From the NCBI RefSeq assembly GCF_014204415.1, contig NZ_JACHLE010000004.1, forward strand, positions 1 through 64,000: a DNA stretch of 64,000 nt, in the 5' to 3' direction. Source of the DNA: Chryseobacterium defluvii (GTDB lineage Bacteria; Bacteroidota; Bacteroidia; Flavobacteriales; Weeksellaceae). The position numbers were made by a program, and so were the translations under genes. Of this stretch, positions 38,906 through 46,652 are shown in pieces. The notes below the pieces were generated by a model. It was not told where the DNA came from. It saw only the letters and a program-made list of their open reading frames with translations, and searched no databases. Position 1 is the stretch's first letter; each line of letters starts with the position of its first letter.

Positions 38906-41900
38906 TTAGTTTATTGGAAGTGCGAAGTCCAAATTGATTGGTGTATTGTTAGGTGGTACTGTAGAGGTTGCACCGGGAACAAATCTTACAATTATATTTC
39001 CATCTGGATTAACCGTAATACCCCATACTCCGTTAAAGTACGTTGTAGAAGTCCTGATATTTGGTGATTGGCAGTTCCCAATAATCTTTCCAACTATCAC
39101 TCCTGTATTCCAGTTTAGGCTGGTATTAATTGGGTAACCCATTTGAACTCTAAAATTAGAAGGGCTACTACTACCATACAATACTATTGAACCATAATTT
39201 AACACGTTAATTCCTGATCCTTTTACTATCGAGCAAGATAATGTCGTACAAGTTCCAATATTATTTGCATAGTTCTGACCATTGGAATTGATTTCATTTT
39301 CTGCTTTGCCATCAGCATCAGATTGACTTACCAATGAAGAATATTTGTTTTCTGGAACAATATATAAGTGGGTACTTCCAATACCAGTACCTCCACAATT
39401 TTTAGTGAAACTTTGGCTTTTTTCAGAATTATAGTATCTGGTAGTAGCGTAATTGTAATTATATTGCTTTACCGTATCTTCATTATTATCTAATACTTTT
39501 TCTACTCTGTTACTACCATCAAATTTATATTTTATCCGGATTCCTGACTCCTGTGTGTTTGATTTTACACCAATCAATGGGTCAAAAGTGTGAGTAGTAA
39601 TCTTAAAGTCTTTCAATTCCGGTTTATTTCTAAAATTATCAAGGACGGTAATAAGATTATCTTCGGTTGAATCGTCAATATCCAAATCGGATTTTTTAAC
39701 GATATCCAAATCTAAATATGAAATGTTATTATTAGGATCTAACCCAAATGCCTGCATAACCTGTGCATAAGTAGCACCCTCAATTACTGCGATCGGTTTT
39801 GTCTGTTTATATCCCCAAATTATTACAGTCGGCTTATCCATACGAGATTGCTGAAGAATATTTCCCTTATTGTCATACACATCAAATCCCTTTTCTTTCA
39901 TCCAATCATTTACAGCAAAATTATAAGTATATTTAGCATTGGGTACTACGAGATTGTTTGTACTAAAAAAGGTGATTTTTGTTTTTTCTACAGCTTCATT
40001 ACCCATTTTCCTTTCATTCCCTAGTTGAAGCTGTTCATAATTTACATTTGCATTCAATAAAGCATCACTGCCTTCAAAAGCATAGTTGTATATTTTTGTT
40101 TCATTGATTAAAGGCCCTGTAATGGTAATGGTTTTAGGAAGATTGAAACGATCTGTATAAGTCATGCTTGATTCTTTCTGAATAGTGTTTCCAGCGAAAT
40201 ATTCTGTTTCAATTTTCTTGGTAACATTGTTTCGTTTGATAAGACTTGAATTTTGATAAGTTGTCTGTTCCGGAAAATTACCATCATAGGTACCATTAAT
40301 CGGCCAATACAAATATCGGACTTTAGGATATCTCTGTTGTTCTCCCAAAACAGGAGATGGGTACTGCGTTGCAGTATACTGATATTCGGATACTTTTAAT
40401 AAGTTATTGTTTTTATCATTAATCTTCTGGCTTAATAGATTCCCTCTTAGGTAATCATAATTAAAGATTTTAGAATTAACACTGTTTTTTGAAAATAAAT
40501 AGCTATCCAAATCTACATCTATATAAGAACCTGACATCAGCCATTTATATTTTAAAGACTCAGGGTATTCAGTATAACTGCTATACCTGTAATCAGTATA
40601 ACCTCCATCTGGATTTATTTGTCTGGAATTTGGATAAACTACATAGCTTCCTTTAGATCTGCTCATTACTGTATTAAAACTTTGGGGGATACTGCTTTTT
40701 ATTTCAGTTGGCCCATATTGTGCTATATCCTGCTCACCTGTTGCCATTGGTAAAGCTGATACTTGGCCATCACCATACTTATAATTTGTTATTAATGTTT
40801 TATTTTTTATTGGATCTAACATTTTGATTTCTTTTATTCGAAGCCCTCCTCCAATGATCTTGGTTCCTTTCCAAAAGAACTCATGAGGTTCATAAATAAA
40901 CGATTGAACTCCTTGAGTAGGATAGGTAATAGTTTTCAAGCTCCATGCTCGAATATTTTCAAGTCCTGAAATTCCTTGATCATAAGATCCTGAAACGGCA
41001 ACAGGATTTAGTGTAGGAACCTTTAAAGGTGAGAAATACGAAAAATTAATAGTATTTCTTGTTTCATTATACTTATATAAATAAGGCCTTACAGGAAATC
41101 CGTAAGAATCTGTTAAAGAAGCCTCATTAAAATCACCCTTAAATCCAAACACATCTTTATTGAAAGAAGTAATCTTAGGTAAGTTCCTGTCTTCGTAGTA
41201 TGAAAGCCTATAGGTCTCCTTATTGATATTGTTTTCTCCGAATCCTTTTTCAACAGCCACAAGTTTTAACCTTTTACAAAGCGGGCTGTCTGTACATCCT
41301 GAATTAAAATAATCATAAATAAATGTATATTGGGAAATTATTTGACCTGAATTATTTTTAATAAATATTGACTTTAAAAGAGGCTCTTTAACAGCTGGGT
41401 TAATCAGTTCTGCTCCCCAAAACGGTCCAGTATATTCCACCGTGGGAGAAAGAGGAATTTCACTTAAAACCATATTCTTTGTAATCCTGTCTTCTCTTAG
41501 GTTCTCATAATTAAAAATAATTTCCACATCATCGGTTTTGATCTTAGAAACTAATTTTCTTATATATTCCTCCCTTGTTGAAATGTCAAAATTTTTAAAT
41601 GTCCTAAATTTATTCGTTACAGAACCATTATCTACTCTATGGATTAATTTTTCCCATATTCTGTCTTTCTTAAAATTTAGATCAAATCTGGCCAAAGGTA
41701 TGTAACTAACCTGTAAGGTTTTTTTAGATATGTTATCCTTTATTTCTGTTAATTTATAACTGTTATGATATTCCATGTCAGAACCAGAAGTACCTTCCTC
41801 TGGTAATGTATTTGATCCTCTAAATGCTTCATCTTTTGTTTTAGTCCTTATATTGACATGTTCAAATTCTGAAAAGGTATATGTAAATTTATTCTTGTTT

Positions 41901-42625
41901 ATTTTAATAGTTTGCGTGTCATAATGGTTTCCGGGTGTTTCAGAGGTAGCACAGGTTCCTATTAATGTATGTATAAAATAGGAAACAAAAGGTCCCGAAG
42001 GACCAGGAGGGCATCCATAGTTTTTATTTGAAACATACCCATATTTAAGAATTTCACTTTCTGCTGTTTTCGCTCTAACAAAGTTTATACTTGCAGTATT
42101 AAAGCCCTCCAGCTCTCTTATATTTAAATCCTTATCGATAAAAAATCTCCCTGAAAGATTGGGTGAATTAATACTATAAAAGTCAGGAAAATCTGTCGAT
42201 GGTACCGTAGGAAGTCCTCGCAAATATGCCTTCCAATTATCCCGCCCCTCATTATCTTCATAATTTCCGTTTACTTCCTTGGTAATTTCTCCTACCGAAT
42301 ATAATGACCATCCCAAGCCAGCCTCCCCAGCATATTGATCAACTAACATTCCACTTGAATTATAAATAAGTCTAATGGGAATGGCCATGCCTTCGAAATT
42401 GACATCATATAATGGAATTGAAATATCTGCTTTTCCTGTATATGTATTTATTGAACTGGGATTTAATGTATTAAAATTAAATGGGTTACTATCAGGCTGC
42501 GCATCAAATGGCGCATCTCCTATGGTAGCTGTGACCGAATTTGTATTTGATAATGTATCTGTTTCAATCTGACCATTATAATAAGTAAGAAAAAAAACAA
42601 ATATAATTGCTAATAATCTTTTCAT
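38906..42625 (-). CDS. Large secreted RHS-type companion protein with DUF5977-like domain
   Basis: 1239 residues with signal peptide MKRLLAIIFVFFLTYYNGQ. The early motif STYTGKADISIPLYD-like (SINTYTGKADISIPLYDVNF) and AGEAGLGWSLYSVGEIT are typical of SpvB/TcdB-like and RHS shell N-termini. The middle contains degenerate YD-like repeats. About residues 1070-1127 match the DUF5977 pattern (FTKNCGGTGIGSTHLYIVPE, then NGQNYANNIGTC). No toxin domain or T9SS tail is seen. It lies 11 bp from the toxin gene, so the two are probably parts of one secreted complex or cocoon. Confidence 0.8.
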   Translation of the reverse strand: MKRLLAIIFVFFLTYYNGQIETDTLSNTNSVTATIGDAPFDAQPDSNPFNFNTLNPSSINTYTGKADISIPLYDVNFEGMAIPIRLIYNSSGMLVDQYAGEAGLGWSLYSVGEITKEVNGNYEDNEGRDNWKAYLRGLPTVPSTDFPDFYSINSPNLSGRFFIDKDLNIRELEGFNTASINFVRAKTAESEILKYGYVSNKNYGCPPGPSGPFVSYFIHTLIGTCATSETPGNHYDTQTIKINKNKFTYTFSEFEHVNIRTKTKDEAFRGSNTLPEEGTSGSDMEYHNSYKLTEIKDNISKKTLQVSYIPLARFDLNFKKDRIWEKLIHRVDNGSVTNKFRTFKNFDISTREEYIRKLVSKIKTDDVEIIFNYENLREDRITKNMVLSEIPLSPTVEYTGPFWGAELINPAVKEPLLKSIFIKNNSGQIISQYTFIYDYFNSGCTDSPLCKRLKLVAVEKGFGENNINKETYRLSYYEDRNLPKITSFNKDVFGFKGDFNEASLTDSYGFPVRPYLYKYNETRNTINFSYFSPLKVPTLNPVAVSGSYDQGISGLENIRAWSLKTITYPTQGVQSFIYEPHEFFWKGTKIIGGGLRIKEIKMLDPIKNKTLITNYKYGDGQVSALPMATGEQDIAQYGPTEIKSSIPQSFNTVMSRSKGSYVVYPNSRQINPDGGYTDYRYSSYTEYPESLKYKWLMSGSYIDVDLDSYLFSKNSVNSKIFNYDYLRGNLLSQKINDKNNNLLKVSEYQYTATQYPSPVLGEQQRYPKVRYLYWPINGTYDGNFPEQTTYQNSSLIKRNNVTKKIETEYFAGNTIQKESSMTYTDRFNLPKTITITGPLINETKIYNYAFEGSDALLNANVNYEQLQLGNERKMGNEAVEKTKITFFSTNNLVVPNAKYTYNFAVNDWMKEKGFDVYDNKGNILQQSRMDKPTVIIWGYKQTKPIAVIEGATYAQVMQAFGLDPNNNISYLDLDIVKKSDLDIDDSTEDNLITVLDNFRNKPELKDFKITTHTFDPLIGVKSNTQESGIRIKYKFDGSNRVEKVLDNNEDTVKQYNYNYATTRYYNSEKSQSFTKNCGGTGIGSTHLYIVPENKYSSLVSQSDADGKAENEINSNGQNYANNIGTCTTLSCSIVKGSGINVLNYGSIVLYGSSSPSNFRVQMGYPINTSLNWNTGVIVGKIIGNCQSPNIRTSTTYFNGVWGITVNPDGNIIVRFVPGATSTVPPNNTPINLDFALPIN

Positions 42626-42636
42626 AATATATGTTT

Positions 42637-44181
42637 TTATTGTTTAATAATTTTAGCATTTGCTGATTTGTTAGTATCGGTTTTAATAGTGATCAGGTAA
42701 GCTCCCTGAATCAATGGCTGGGTATTGATCTTGGTTATCTTATTCTTGGTTTTGGTCTGATGCAAAAGCTTACCACTCATATCATATAAAAGAATATCCG
42801 CTTCTCTAAAGTCTTCTCCAATCTCAACATAGGTATAATCAGTCACCGGATTAGGATAAACCTTAATATTTTGCTTTTCAATCAATTTATCCACCTGACT
42901 GTCTCCCAACTTTACAATCTTCCAATTCTCTTTGCCTAACTCTTCTGCACTAGTACCTGCCAGAATAATGGAACCATCCCTGTTCAATTTTATATCAGAT
43001 AGTCTTTCCTCTCTTTGACGTGATTCACCTTGCACATATTTTCTCCATTTTTCTTCCCCATTTTGATCCAGATACAGCATCCAGAAGGTTTCATCGTCAT
43101 TTTCAATTCTTCCTTCAGCTTGCGTATAACCCCCTAATAAAACTCCTTTAGAAAATTTATCATCCGCAGAATGTAAAATACTTATTCCCATTAACACATC
43201 CCTGTTTTTGAAATTGTAAGATTTCTGCCAGATTTCTTCTCCTATTTCATTCAACGATATAAGCCAAAGATCAGTTCCCTCTTCTATATCTGCCGTTTTG
43301 TTTCCTGATCGTGCTGAACGACTTTCACCACCTATGACATACCCATTTGAAGTTAAAGCCAATGTTCTCAAATGATCATCTGCTTTTCCCCCGAAATTCT
43401 TTTCCCATTCTATTTTACTGAATTTATCTAGTTTTACAATCCAGTAATCACCCTCGCCATAGTTTTCTGTTTTCTTAGTTCCTCCTGTATTACTTCGGGA
43501 ATATATTCCTAATAAAGCTCCTCCGTCTTTCGTGGGAATCATTTTCTCTACTTCATCTAGCCCTTTTCCCCCTAAAATAAGTTGTGATAATTCTTTTCCG
43601 TTCTTATCAAGTCTAATAATAAGTGCATCTTTAGAGCCGTAGCCTCTAGCCGAGTTCTGAACGTTTCCTGCGATAAAGTATCCTAAATCTGTGGCTTGGA
43701 TCACGGCTTTAGCTTCTTCGTCACTGGCTGAACCTATGGTTTTCTGCCAGATTTCATCGCCCGATTCGTTCAATTTAATGAGCCATAAATCTGAACCGCC
43801 TTTGGAATTCTCCTTCTTATCCAGCCCTGTCGATGAATAACTAGTGCCTGAAAGGAGAAATCCGCCCTCTTCTGTAGCTACGGCAGCGACGAGAAAGTCA
43901 TGATTGTTTCCAGAAAAATATTTTTCCCAGACTTCCTTCCCTTGCTGGTCAAGTTTGACCAAATGGAAATCGTAACCGCTGTTCTGCTTACTATCTGAAG
44001 CCTGAGGCTTACTCTTTTGGATGGAACTACCTGTAATGAGGTATTGTCCGTCAATTGTTGTGGTAATTTGGCTTAGAAAATCCTGTGTAGAGGATTGGAT
44101 GTCTTTCTGCCAAATAACCTCCTGAGCATATACAGTCAGGAATGCGCACAAGAAAAGTGCAGCAATGTAACTTTTTTTCAT
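42637..44181 (-). CDS. T9SS-sorted repeat (beta-propeller-like) surface protein, first gene of toxin operon
   Basis: 514 residues. The signal peptide ends at LTVYAQ. The body is 6-7 repeats of the type DGQYLITGSS ... W.VKLD..G...W.K..GG..D (for example GGFLLSGTSYSST, DGGALLGIYSRSN, NGYVIGGESRSA), suggesting a propeller. The C-terminus is a type A T9SS sorting domain (IKVYPNPVTDYTYVEIGEDF ... AKIIKQ). It lies 11 bp from the large RHS-type gene. Neither RHS protein has its own sorting domain, so this one may carry or anchor the complex at the surface; that is inference. Confidence 0.85.
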   Translation of the reverse strand: MKKSYIAALFLCAFLTVYAQEVIWQKDIQSSTQDFLSQITTTIDGQYLITGSSIQKSKPQASDSKQNSGYDFHLVKLDQQGKEVWEKYFSGNNHDFLVAAVATEEGGFLLSGTSYSSTGLDKKENSKGGSDLWLIKLNESGDEIWQKTIGSASDEEAKAVIQATDLGYFIAGNVQNSARGYGSKDALIIRLDKNGKELSQLILGGKGLDEVEKMIPTKDGGALLGIYSRSNTGGTKKTENYGEGDYWIVKLDKFSKIEWEKNFGGKADDHLRTLALTSNGYVIGGESRSARSGNKTADIEEGTDLWLISLNEIGEEIWQKSYNFKNRDVLMGISILHSADDKFSKGVLLGGYTQAEGRIENDDETFWMLYLDQNGEEKWRKYVQGESRQREERLSDIKLNRDGSIILAGTSAEELGKENWKIVKLGDSQVDKLIEKQNIKVYPNPVTDYTYVEIGEDFREADILLYDMSGKLLHQTKTKNKITKINTQPLIQGAYLITIKTDTNKSANAKIIKQ

Positions 44182-44231
44182 ATTTGAATTGTTTAGTGTT
44201 GCGAACTTATTTTATTTGGTTGTTTCAATGA

Positions 44232-44269
44232 TCCGTAAAAACCCTATTTTTTCTTCGGGATATTACGGA
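44232..44269. other. Two-tier hairpin in the toxin operon upstream region
   Basis: TCCGTAA (44232-44238) pairs with TTACGGA (44263-44269), and inside it CCC (44242-44244) with GGG (44257-44259). It lies about 50 bp upstream of the toxin operon start, in its probable leader. Confidence 0.55.
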
Positions 44270-44350
44270 ACTTATTCTCTAATCCGAGCGATTAAGTACT
44301 TCCATGATTCTTATATTTATATAATTATTCATATTCAAAAAAAGGTAGAA

Positions 44351-44446
44351 CCGCCCACTATTTCTACGGGCATTGATCATACAGATCGGGCGGCACTACA
44401 CAAAACCCTCCATTGAGGGAAGCATCACCGGTATATCTCCATACCG
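44351..44446. other. Cluster of short strong hairpins
   Basis: CCGCCC (44351-44356)/GGGCGG (44388-44393); CCCTC/GAGGG (44406-44419, loop CATT); CGGTAT/ATACCG (44429-44446). No reading frame of note covers them. With the 119-nt hairpin that follows they suggest a structured noncoding region. Confidence 0.5.
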
Positions 44447-44550
44447 AAACTAATAACCATGAATTTCTATTAAATTTTCAGGTAAGCTAAAAATGAGTGA
44501 CAAGATCCGCCAGGTTGTAAATGCAAAAGGTGCGGAACTAAAGCCAATCC

Positions 44551-44669
44551 GACAAGGAGGTACTGCGAAGAACCTGACGCCCAGAAAGACTTAGCCCGCA
44601 CCCATATAGGTAAGCACGGGCGTAAGTCTATCGAGTTTGGGCGTTAGAAGATTCGCAGTTTTCCTTGTC
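44551..44669. ncRNA. 119-nt multi-stem hairpin, candidate structured RNA or folded DNA site
   Basis: Five stems nest on one axis: GACAAGGA/TCCTTGTC (44551, 44662), ACTGCGAA/TTCGCAGT (44562, 44652), CTGACGCCCA/TGGGCGTTAG (44574, 44638; one G-U), GACTTA/TAAGTC and GCCCG/CGGGC (44588-44598 with 44617-44628; one bulged G). Internal loops are small and nearly symmetrical. It is clearly GC-richer than its surroundings. The strand of any transcript is unknown. A small hairpin from TCCGC/GCGGA precedes it (44506-44536). It matches no RNA class I can name. Confidence 0.55.
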
Positions 44670-44831
44670 CAAAACGATAGCTTACGCTGTGTATCGTTAA
44701 AATTATGCTCCAAAAATAATAATATTTTTCAAATACAATCACCGTATTTTTACGGTATTTCGTAATTCAAATTTTATTTTTCTGTGTAGCTTTGTTTAAT
44801 TATAGTTTCCTCATAGACAAATAACGCCAAC

Positions 44832-44862
44832 TTGCAGGAAATGAGAATAGTTTTTACTTTTG
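44832..44862 (+). promoter_or_regulatory. Promoter for the gene at 44867
   Basis: TTG (44832-44834), 20 bp, then TACTTTTG (44855-44862), a perfect TAnnTTTG -7 box. The ATG begins 5 bases after it, so the transcript would be leaderless or almost so, like the gene at 33916. Confidence 0.6.
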
Positions 44863-44866
44863 TATT

Positions 44867-45070
44867 ATGACAGAAGTAAAAGACACAAAACAGGACGATA
44901 TAATGAAGCGAAATGAACGTATCCGTAAACGATTCGCTTATTATACCGATACAAAACATCTCGACAGTGAGCATGTTTTAGATTTGCTTGCTGATGAATA
45001 TATCGGATCATTAAAAAGAGAGACAATCTGGTTAATTGTCAGAAGAACTGGGCATTATAAAAACCTTTAA
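44867..45070 (+). CDS. Small basic protein, possible phage regulator
   Basis: 67 residues, Lys/Arg-rich, with a C-terminal segment that reads like an HTH (LDLLADEYIGSLKRETIWLI). There is no clear family. It restarts plus-strand phage transcription after the cargo block and precedes a secreted protein gene by 2 bp. A Mor-like activator of late genes would be expected near here, but the similarity is not visible, so that role is only a possibility. Confidence 0.55.
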   Translation: MTEVKDTKQDDIMKRNERIRKRFAYYTDTKHLDSEHVLDLLADEYIGSLKRETIWLIVRRTGHYKNL

Positions 45071-45072
45071 TT

Positions 45073-45594
45073 ATGAAAAAGTTATTATTCCTTTTATTAT
45101 TTCCTTTTTTATGCTTTTCTCAAACACAACTGCAAGATGAAGATATATCTGCGGCTGCCGGAAATGAATATGAAACTTTGTTAACTAATATTGGAATAGA
45201 TCGTGAAGGAGGGTTTGCAATCAATCATTTTTTGCATAAAATGGGTTTTACCCCTGACGAAAAATTTACACAGCATGGCGAATATTTTAAACAAAAATAT
45301 GTGCAACAAATTGTATCAGGGAATGCAAAACCTGCCGTTATATGGATACGCTATTTAAACAAGAAAGTTAAAGGATATGATTTCCCTGTTACTCAGAAAG
45401 TAGATATTTCTGGAGATACTGAAAACATTATCAAATTTTATATCAATTTTTGGAGTCGCGCCATAAACTTTAAAGATACTAAAGCGGGAGAAACTGTTAC
45501 CACCCATTTTTTATCAGACGTGGCCGCCCTTTCTGTAGGAACAAACGGACAATCTAAAATAGTGGTAACCACGGCAAAAGATTATTATAAATAA
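45073..45594 (+). CDS. Hypothetical exported phage protein
   Basis: 173 residues with a signal peptide (MKKLLFLLLFPFLCFSQ). The mature part has no obvious catalytic pattern (HFLHKMGFTPDEKFTQHGEY; FYINFWSRAINFKDTKAGET). Possibly a lysogenic-conversion or envelope protein. Its stop codon directly abuts the stop of the convergent tail gene with no intergenic base, so transcripts from either side must overlap. Confidence 0.6.
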   Translation: MKKLLFLLLFPFLCFSQTQLQDEDISAAAGNEYETLLTNIGIDREGGFAINHFLHKMGFTPDEKFTQHGEYFKQKYVQQIVSGNAKPAVIWIRYLNKKVKGYDFPVTQKVDISGDTENIIKFYINFWSRAINFKDTKAGETVTTHFLSDVAALSVGTNGQSKIVVTTAKDYYK

Positions 45595-46146
45595 TCACAT
45601 TTTAACGACAAAATCCGACTGAATATTAACCTGCCTTTCCGGCAGGTTTTCTTTTGCAACATATTTTACAATTGGCTCGGCATCAACCTTTATCATTTTG
45701 GAGCAGTTTGCCTTCGTATCATCGGTAATGGTGGTTTCATATTCATAAACCGTTACGATGATGTTATTATGATCCAGGTCGTCTTCGTCTGCCACTTTTT
45801 TCAATTCACTGAATTTTGTACCGCTGAGTCCCTCCAGTGCGCCATCCACTTTTTCATTAAGATCAAAAAATGCCAGTGCCAGCTCCTGATCAATACTTCC
45901 CGTATAGCTTTCCGCATAATTCTCACAAATGACACGCACACGAACGGCTCCTTTTCCCTCTTTAATCCCGTTCCCGATGTCTGACCACTCAAAACGCATG
46001 AAAGAGATTAAAACGGCGGGTTTTGGAACCATTACAATGTTTTCCTTTTCAACCTGTCCGCGGTCTTTATCAATGTAAATCAATTCCTCAACCTGCGCTT
46101 CCAGATGGTCGGATATTTCTTTAAAAACAACTCCTTTTATACTCAT
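45595..46146 (-). CDS. Mu gp37-like tail/head-tail completion protein
   Basis: A 183-residue acidic alpha/beta protein, last gene of the minus-strand structural arm, overlapping the next gene upstream by 4 bp. Phage gp37 and related terminator proteins have the same size, a helix-rich N-terminus (FKEISDHLEAQVEELIYIDK) and a central strand rich in V/R (GKGAVRVRVICENY). The assignment relies mainly on order: it directly follows the virion morphogenesis gene. Confidence 0.6.
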   Translation of the reverse strand: MSIKGVVFKEISDHLEAQVEELIYIDKDRGQVEKENIVMVPKPAVLISFMRFEWSDIGNGIKEGKGAVRVRVICENYAESYTGSIDQELALAFFDLNEKVDGALEGLSGTKFSELKKVADEDDLDHNNIIVTVYEYETTITDDTKANCSKMIKVDAEPIVKYVAKENLPERQVNIQSDFVVKM

Positions 46147-46652
46147 AATAATATTTTTTTAAGTTCCGATAGTACCATACGATCCAATGTTTTTTCGAGT
46201 GCTTTCGAGTCCCCAATAAATTTTCGCTGCGGGATCTCAATATGTGTTTTTGAGGTCAGGGCAAGCCATTTCCAATACTCCTTTCCGGTTTCCTTATACT
46301 TTGCCCAGAAGAACCTACGCATTTTCGGAGTGATCAAAATTTTCCCGCCCTCATTATGGATTTTTGCGTAATGGTTATGATTACCTATTCCCACAACAAC
46401 ACGCGACTCTGAAACCTGTATTTTTTTAATTTCCCGGCGCGTATTCCCGGAACGTACCATTGTGGTTCTGGCACCGGGATACGTGCTTTTTTTCCATCTC
46501 TGAAAAGGGACATCCACGAAGCCACCGACATTAAAATTTCGTTTAAAGAAGTTCACCATTGTAATGGCAGCTTTCTGCGGAATAGTTCTTTTAAAATTCC
46601 TGTATTTAGCACGGAGCCTGTCTAGCTCCTGTGCATTGTTCTGTCTACGCAT
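46143..46652 (-). CDS. Phage virion morphogenesis protein (gpG/HK97 gp10-like)
   Basis: 169 residues, very basic. The N-terminus is helical (ELDRLRAKYRNFKRTIPQKA), followed by MVNFFKRNFNVGGFVDVPFQ and WKKSTYPGARTTMVRSGN, which is the typical head-tail completion pattern (residues aligning with L..S...R). The NHYAKIHNEGGKI string is the family's IHxxG motif. It overlaps the tape-measure gene by 8 bp and the gp37-like gene by 4 bp. Confidence 0.8.
   Translation of the reverse strand: MRRQNNAQELDRLRAKYRNFKRTIPQKAAITMVNFFKRNFNVGGFVDVPFQRWKKSTYPGARTTMVRSGNTRREIKKIQVSESRVVVGIGNHNHYAKIHNEGGKILITPKMRRFFWAKYKETGKEYWKWLALTSKTHIEIPQRKFIGDSKALEKTLDRMVLSELKKILL

Noticed and set aside
44574..44590. Hammerhead or other known self-cleaving ribozyme
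   Set aside because: CTGACG followed by GAAA recalls the hammerhead core, but the required CUGAUGA is absent and the stems are in the wrong arrangement.
44574..44647. Integron attC site
   Set aside because: CTGACGCCC/GGGCGTTAG resembles attC boxes only loosely, with mismatches to RYYYAAC/GTTRRRY, and no integron integrase or gene cassette array is in the window. Kept only as a possible analogy.
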